A DNA stretch of 64,000 nucleotides from Providencia alcalifaciens DSM 30120 (GTDB lineage: Bacteria; Pseudomonadota; Gammaproteobacteria; Enterobacterales; Enterobacteriaceae): NCBI RefSeq assembly GCF_000173415.1, contig NZ_ABXW01000052.1, positions 124,001 through 188,000 of the forward strand. The letters run 5' to 3'. Each line of letters opens with the position of its first letter. Position 1 is the stretch's first letter. The translations under genes and the position numbers were made by a program. Positions 59,362-64,000 of this stretch are shown piece after piece. The notes beneath the pieces are model-generated. The model had not been told where the DNA came from, did no database searches, and saw only the letters and a list, made by a program, of their open reading frames with translations.

Positions 59362-59796
59362 AATAACTCTCAAGGAAAATAAACTTAATTTTAGCAATAA
59401 TCCTATCTTTACGAAGTCACCGTAATAATGCAATAGCCAACGGTTTTATATTAACTAAATATCGATTTTAATTTTTAATTTCTGTTTTAAATCAATCTTT
59501 AATTGATTCTTTAATTCGAAAAATCAATGCCAGTCAAAAAAAGAAGTAATTATTAAATCATTATTGGAGCAATACTCTAAATAAGATAATCAATGTTGAT
59601 TAAATAATTGCTGATATTTGTCCATGACATGAACGATTGATAGCGCATCACTTTTATAACTCTATTTTCGCCCCTTCGCACCGCGTTTCACCACCATCCC
59701 TTCGTGCACAAAAATGTTAACCGCGATCAAACTTTGCCCAAAAATTAGCACGCTAATTATTTATTTTCGATCCATATCGGTGATAGTATTCGCAAG
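59362..59796. other. Intergenic region upstream of emrA and the siderophore receptor
   Basis: About 435 AT-rich bases between divergent genes. It should hold the emrAB promoter. No emrR-like gene, small ORF or repeat was found; the only clear element is the Fur box that follows. Confidence 0.45.
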
Positions 59797-59815
59797 CATT
59801 ATGATTATCATTATC
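59797..59815 (+). promoter_or_regulatory. Fur box upstream of the siderophore receptor
   Basis: CATTATGATTATCATTATC matches 16 of 19 positions of the Fur consensus, 24 bases before the receptor start. Iron repression is expected. Confidence 0.88.
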
Positions 59816-59838
59816 ATTTGGTTTCGCTAGGGAAAAAT

Positions 59839-61890
59839 ATGAAAAAGCACTATCACTACTCTTTACTTGCTGCTGGTGTTTGCGCAGCAATTGCTTCATT
59901 TAGCGCCACAGCAGAAGAAAATTCAGACAAAATGATTGTCACGGCATCGGGTTATTCCCAGCAATTGCGTGATGCCCCTGCCAGTGTGACCGTCATTACC
60001 GCCGAACAGTTACAAAACAAACCCGTCCGCGACTTAGCCGATGCAGTCAAGGATGTGGAAGGCGTGAGTGTGGTCGGCAGCGCCAACAAACAAGACATTA
60101 ATATTCGCGGATTATCCGGTGAATACACCCTGATTCTAGTGGATGGTCGCCGCCAAAATAGCCGCGAATCTCGCCCAAATGGGAGCGGTGGTTTTGAAGC
60201 GGGCTTTATGCCACCGGTTGAAGCTATCGAGCGAATCGAAGTGATCCGTGGACCTATGTCCTCACTGTATGGATCTGATGCCATGGGTGGCGTCATTAAT
60301 ATCATCACCAAAAAAGTGACGAATGAGTGGCACGGCAGTGTCACTACAGGGGCAATTATTCAGGAAAACAGCGAAAGCGGTGATTCCATGGATGGTAACT
60401 TCTATCTTTCTGGTCCGCTGATTAAAGATAAATTAGGTCTACAACTGTATGGCGGTGGCGATTACCGCAAAGAAGATAAAATTCCGGATGGTCATGATAA
60501 GAAAGATAATAAAAGCCTGACGGCAAAATTAACTTTCACGCCAATGGAAAACCAAACCTTCTTATTTGAAGCGGGTAGAACAACCCAAGAACGCTATGCT
60601 GAACCGGGTAAATCCCTCGCTGAATACTCCATGTTTAATGGTGTAAAACGCGATAATACCAAATCAGAAACTCACAATAACCGTAATCATATGGCGCTGA
60701 CGTACAAAGGCGACTGGGATGTGATTCAAACAGAAGTGAGTGTGTACCAAGAACAGACCAAACGCAAAACGAAAGCAGAAACCAAAGACGCGAAAACAGG
60801 GTTGTATAATTACGCTTATGAGGCTCGCGTACCTGAAATCACGAATACCGTCGTGGATGGTAAAGTGGTCGCTTTCCTACCAGACAATATTTTGACGGCA
60901 GGTACCCAATACCAGCATGCGAAGCTGAAAGATACCTCAGCGACAGGCGCAAAAACCACTGAAAATGTCTCTCTGACTGCAGATCAGTACGCACTGTTTT
61001 TAGAAGATGAGTTTACTGCCACTGAAAATCTGATTTTAACCGGTGGTATCCGTTTAGATCATCATGAATTCTATGGTGACCACTGGAACCCACGCGGTTA
61101 TGCCATTTACCATCTAACTGATGAAATCACCATCAAGGGTGGGGTATCTCAAGCCTTCCGCGCACCCACTCTGCGTGAAATTAGTCCGAACTACAAAACA
61201 TCGACAGAAAAAGGCAAAGGAATCATTTACGGTAACGACAATCTGAAACCGGAAAAAAGCTTCAACCAAGAAATTGGTATCGCCTATGACCATGAATCTG
61301 GTTTCAATGCGAGCGTCATGTTCTTCAATACCGATTTCAAAAATAAACTCACCAGCTACTACACTGGCGACAAAGACCCTGTAACAGGTTTAAACCTGTA
61401 TACCTATGACAACGTGGGTGAAGCGAATATTAAAGGGGTTGAAGTGGCAGCAGGCATCCCATTCGCCGAAGATTGGAACCTGAGCTTGAACTACACCTAC
61501 ACCGATTCCGAACGTAAAAGCAATGATGAAAAGCTAACGAGTGGGGAATCACTCAAAGGTTATCCATTGGATAAAACGCCAAAACACTTAGCCAATGCCA
61601 AACTGGATTGGCAATATAGTCCTGATCTCAACCTGTACACTCGTGCGCATTACGAAGGTGAACAAGTTTGGGCAGCACAACGTAATGGCTCTTCCGTTCC
61701 TCGTTATCGTAAAGGCTACACCACGATGGACGTAGGCGCGACATATCAGCTGCTGAAAAATACCAAGCTGAACTTTGCTGTCTTAAACATCGCTAACGAG
61801 AAAGGCTCTAAAATTGATGCCGAAAATGGTGGAAACTGGGATGTTGAAGACGGTCGCCGTTACTGGGCGAATGTCAACGTGACATTCTAA
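59839..61890 (+). CDS. TonB-dependent siderophore receptor (catecholate type, IrgA/Cir-like)
   Basis: A 683-residue outer-membrane receptor. The signal peptide ends at SFSATA; a TonB-box-like DKMIVTAS follows, then the plug domain (APASVTVITAEQL; DINIRGLSGEYTLILVDGRRQ; IERIEVIRGPMSSLYGSDAMGGVINIITKK) and a beta-barrel ending in a C-terminal aromatic (VNVTF). The sequence is of the enterobactin/IrgA receptor group; the ligand is inferred. The start at 59839 has AGGG upstream. The next gene encodes an esterase, a common partner. Confidence 0.9.
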   Translation: MKKHYHYSLLAAGVCAAIASFSATAEENSDKMIVTASGYSQQLRDAPASVTVITAEQLQNKPVRDLADAVKDVEGVSVVGSANKQDINIRGLSGEYTLILVDGRRQNSRESRPNGSGGFEAGFMPPVEAIERIEVIRGPMSSLYGSDAMGGVINIITKKVTNEWHGSVTTGAIIQENSESGDSMDGNFYLSGPLIKDKLGLQLYGGGDYRKEDKIPDGHDKKDNKSLTAKLTFTPMENQTFLFEAGRTTQERYAEPGKSLAEYSMFNGVKRDNTKSETHNNRNHMALTYKGDWDVIQTEVSVYQEQTKRKTKAETKDAKTGLYNYAYEARVPEITNTVVDGKVVAFLPDNILTAGTQYQHAKLKDTSATGAKTTENVSLTADQYALFLEDEFTATENLILTGGIRLDHHEFYGDHWNPRGYAIYHLTDEITIKGGVSQAFRAPTLREISPNYKTSTEKGKGIIYGNDNLKPEKSFNQEIGIAYDHESGFNASVMFFNTDFKNKLTSYYTGDKDPVTGLNLYTYDNVGEANIKGVEVAAGIPFAEDWNLSLNYTYTDSERKSNDEKLTSGESLKGYPLDKTPKHLANAKLDWQYSPDLNLYTRAHYEGEQVWAAQRNGSSVPRYRKGYTTMDVGATYQLLKNTKLNFAVLNIANEKGSKIDAENGGNWDVEDGRRYWANVNVTF

Positions 61891-61959
61891 TCCCTGAGAG
61901 CGGGTATGACGCAAACAGCCGATTACCCGCCGATTCTTTTTCGTTCGATGGCAATCCCA

Positions 61960-62826
61960 ATGATAAAAAAACTGTTTATGGCGAGCCTATTGATGTGTAT
62001 CGCAAACAATACTTGGGCACGTCCCAGCCCCAATATTCCCGAATTTGATGCGCGCGTGGCTGAGGTTTATACCGTACAGCACCATGATATGCGCAATGGT
62101 CAGCGTGAACTACGTATCTATAGTGCCGTTCCTAAAGACGTTTCAGGAAAACGTCCGGTGCTATTTATGCTTGATGGTAATGGGCTCTACCCATTAGCGG
62201 TAAACCAAGCGGCTCAACAATTTGCCCGCGATAAATTGCCGATTATTATTGGTATTGGCTACCCCAGCCCTGAAGCGTTCCCGAAAAAAGAACGGACATA
62301 CGACTACACGCCAAAAGTCGCTGGAGAAGCCTTTCAACATGGTGGTGGTGCAGAATCGCTTTATCAGTTTCTCACCTTCACTGTTCGCCCATGGGCTGAA
62401 CAACAGTTTCCGATTGATACCCAACGAGAAACCCTATTTGGACACTCATTTGGCGGTCTCTTTACGTTAATGGTTTACCAAAATCACCCAACCGATTTTC
62501 AGCATTTTGTTTCTGCTAGCCCATCATTATGGTGGGGAGAGGGAGAAATGGTGGATTTGGACAAATTGACGCGTTCATCAACAGCATCACCCATTGCCAT
62601 CACGCTTGGAGAGCTAGAAGAAACACCGGATTTAAGCCGTTTAACCGATGAACAAAAACAGAATTATCAAACCCGTAAAAGTTGGATTTCCCCTCGGGAA
62701 GTGTGTGAGGCAATCAGCAGCCATCAGCGATCTTGCGAGTTTACTTTATTTGCCGGAAAAACCCATGGCAGCGTCATTCCCGATGCCATCCATAAAGCTT
62801 TAGACCTTACAGTGGCTCAACCATAA
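61960..62826 (+). CDS. Periplasmic siderophore esterase (IroE-like)
   Basis: A 288-residue alpha/beta hydrolase of the esterase D/Fes-like family, with signal peptide MIKKLFMASLLMCIANNTWA. Nucleophile Ser in FGHSFGGLF, His in FAGKTHGSV, and the oxyanion region FMLDGNGLYP. Such enzymes linearise or cleave catecholate siderophores such as enterobactin in the periplasm. The frame begins at 61906, 15 bases after the receptor; the ATG at 61960 is chosen because it begins the signal peptide. Co-transcription with the receptor is likely. Confidence 0.83.
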   Translation: MIKKLFMASLLMCIANNTWARPSPNIPEFDARVAEVYTVQHHDMRNGQRELRIYSAVPKDVSGKRPVLFMLDGNGLYPLAVNQAAQQFARDKLPIIIGIGYPSPEAFPKKERTYDYTPKVAGEAFQHGGGAESLYQFLTFTVRPWAEQQFPIDTQRETLFGHSFGGLFTLMVYQNHPTDFQHFVSASPSLWWGEGEMVDLDKLTRSSTASPIAITLGELEETPDLSRLTDEQKQNYQTRKSWISPREVCEAISSHQRSCEFTLFAGKTHGSVIPDAIHKALDLTVAQP

Positions 62827-62828
62827 AA

Positions 62829-62863
62829 AATAGGTTTCCTGCATGATGTGCAAGAAACCTATT
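62829..62863. terminator. Bidirectional terminator between the esterase and acyl carrier genes
   Basis: Stem AATAGGTTTC / GAAACCTATT with inner TGCA / TGCA pairing. On the minus strand it is followed by TTTTTATGG, so it ends the acyl carrier transcript. Confidence 0.82.
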
Positions 62864-62882
62864 GGCAATATAAAAAACTATC

Positions 62883-63134
62883 TCAAGCGGTGGCGTTAAT
62901 AAGATAATCAACAATATCTTGTAAATGCCGCCATTTCATCCATACTTCATCCCGTAATGGCTGCTCAGTATACTCTTCGATAGCGGCTATCAATTCCAAT
63001 AGCTCTAAAGAATCGATATGTACATCGCGAATGAGCTCATCGTCCATTGAGTACGTTTGGTTAATACCGGAATATTCACGTATCTTCTTGAGATGAGTTT
63101 CTAACCAGTGCTGTGCTGTGTCCTGCGTTGTCAT
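62883..63134 (-). CDS. Stand-alone acyl carrier protein
   Basis: An 83-residue acidic four-helix protein with the phosphopantetheine site Ser42 in HIDSLELLEL. It is not the housekeeping AcpP, which is more conserved and sits in the fab cluster. It lies 9 bases after a larger repeat-containing gene on the same strand, so they are probably co-transcribed. Dedicated acyl carriers occur with toxin acylation, type III secretion (IacP) and special lipid synthesis; none can be chosen from this window. Confidence 0.78.
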   Translation of the reverse strand: MTTQDTAQHWLETHLKKIREYSGINQTYSMDDELIRDVHIDSLELLELIAAIEEYTEQPLRDEVWMKWRHLQDIVDYLINATA

Positions 63135-63143
63135 TGCGTTACC

Positions 63144-63998
63144 TTACGAGAAGTGTTTTCCATTGTCGTCATACTTCTCTTTGCCGACTTGGTCACGGGT
63201 TAGCGCCCCCATTTCCGTTAAAGTCACAGGTTTGCTGGTTTTTGCGTCCGCTAATTGCCATGTTTTTTTACGCTGTCCAGTGAGCTCATCTGTCACTTCA
63301 ACAGCTTCAAATCGATTAGCAAACACCGTATTTTGAGCCGAACTGTCTGTCTCTGTTGTCTGTTGATAGCGCTCTTGCGCCGATTGATCTCGTGTTAATG
63401 CCCCACGCTCGCTTAACGTCACTGAGCTTGTCCCTGCATTTTCTGAAAGCCAAGAACTCCGTGTATTTCCTGTCACAGAGTCCACCGCTAAAACTCGTGA
63501 ATATTTATTGGGTGATACCTCTGTGTGAAGTTTTTCAGCCATCAACACAGGCTGGCTTGTGAGCTCATTTTCATCCACTAGCTTCCAAGAACTACGCGTA
63601 TTTCCCGTTACAGGATCGATATCTAATACTTTCGTATACCGATTCGCAAAAGATCCCATTGGCACGTTTTCTGTCGGTATAGACTGACGACTCAAGGTCG
63701 CTTTTGCATCAATTTTTGGTTCTTCAATTTTTGGCTCATCAACCGTTCGTTGTTGATAATCAACTGTAGGAATATCGGGTTGTGTTACGGTATAACCTGA
63801 TTTTTCTACTGCCGTTGGTGGCGTTAACTCGATATTCATCACTGATTTAAATGACGTTGGTAGTAATGGTGCTTTCTCTTTATTATCATTGTTCGACTGA
63901 ACAGAATTGATGTGGGTGTTTTCTGCCGGTGATGTATAGTAATTGTTTGTAATATAAGTATTATACATATTTTCATTATGGCTAGTATTACTTGGCAA
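63144..63998 (-). CDS. Repeat-containing protein of unknown function (5' end may lie beyond the window)
   Basis: At least 284 residues to the right edge; the first in-window ATG is at 63968 (MYNTYITNNYYTSP), but the frame is open upstream. The N-terminal part is polar and rich in Asn, Thr and Pro. Three repeats of about 50-60 residues follow: ANRYTKVLDIDPVTGNTRSSW, then NKYSRVLAVDSVTGNTRSSW, then ANRFEAVEVTDELTGQRKKTW. The last two end in the shared tail GALTRDQ-x-x-x-E-[RK]-Y. No signal peptide or membrane segment is visible. The function is unknown; the gene directly precedes an acyl carrier protein. Confidence 0.65.
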   Translation of the reverse strand: MPSNTSHNENMYNTYITNNYYTSPAENTHINSVQSNNDNKEKAPLLPTSFKSVMNIELTPPTAVEKSGYTVTQPDIPTVDYQQRTVDEPKIEEPKIDAKATLSRQSIPTENVPMGSFANRYTKVLDIDPVTGNTRSSWKLVDENELTSQPVLMAEKLHTEVSPNKYSRVLAVDSVTGNTRSSWLSENAGTSSVTLSERGALTRDQSAQERYQQTTETDSSAQNTVFANRFEAVEVTDELTGQRKKTWQLADAKTSKPVTLTEMGALTRDQVGKEKYDDNGKHFS

Positions 63999-64000
63999 TA

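Overview
The window looks like a chromosomal segment of a Providencia-like member of the Morganellaceae (Enterobacterales). Nearly every recognised protein is an easily aligned relative of its E. coli counterpart (OmpR/EnvZ, PstSCAB-PhoU, FeoABC, NfuA, GlpEGR, PaaA-K). The DNA is moderately AT-rich, two ERIC elements are present, and local gene order partly follows E. coli (hemN-yihI; envZ-ompR-greB-tex-feoABC; bioH-gntX-nfuA). The genus is an inference. No rRNA, tRNA, CRISPR array, prophage or insertion sequence was seen.

Layout. 1-2.7 kb: 5' end of hemN, yihI, an ERIC element, and the adenine permease adeP behind a PurR box. 2.9-5.3 kb: an amino-acid ABC importer (binding protein and two permeases) with no ATPase gene beside it. 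5.5-10.1 kb: the phosphate operon pstSCAB-phoU, led by a three-repeat Pho box. 10.4-13.2 kb: a second ERIC, envZ-ompR and greB. 13.3-19 kb: tex and feoABC, the latter preceded by FNR-like and Fur-like sites. 19.1-21.7 kb: two AT-rich paralogous genes of unknown function, inserted between feoC and bioH. 21.7-27.7 kb: bioH, gntX, nfuA, glpEGR and glpD. 28-34 kb: an ABC-F ATPase, a DUF2569/DUF488 cluster, an AlkA-like glycosylase and poxB. 34.3-41.5 kb: a FabH-like orphan, proP, phrB, and a pair resembling a type VI lipase effector and its immunity lipoprotein. 41.6-42.6 kb: ydhR and a parDE-like toxin-antitoxin module enclosed by a 26-bp direct repeat that folds into hairpins. 42.7-56.6 kb: the complete phenylacetate pathway (paaZ divergent from paaABCDEFGHIJK, then paaX and paaY). 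56.7-59.4 kb: the EmrAB drug efflux pair. 59.8-62.8 kb: a Fur-box-preceded TonB-dependent siderophore receptor and a periplasmic esterase. 62.9-64 kb: a stand-alone acyl carrier protein and a repeat-containing protein that runs to the window edge.

How the genes work together. The paa block encodes the whole route from phenylacetate: PaaK makes the CoA thioester, PaaABCDE epoxidises the ring, PaaG isomerises, PaaZ opens the ring and oxidises the aldehyde, PaaJ/F/H carry out beta-oxidation, and PaaI/PaaY are rescue thioesterases. Its repressor gene paaX has an in-frame TAG at codon 17 with the rest of the frame intact, so repression may be lost or conditional. Iron supply is covered by ferrous (feoABC) and ferric-siderophore (receptor plus esterase) systems, both behind Fur-like boxes. 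Glycerol-3-phosphate use is covered by glpD, whose promoter carries a GlpR operator directly next to a perfect FNR palindrome.

Most interesting parts: the paaX nonsense codon; the 19-21.7 kb paralogue pair, one member of which has four LP[ST]Y motifs like those recognised by eukaryotic WW domains; the lipase/immunity pair; the FabH-like protein that keeps only the catalytic Cys; the hairpin-flanked toxin-antitoxin module; and the ACP/repeat-protein pair at the right edge.
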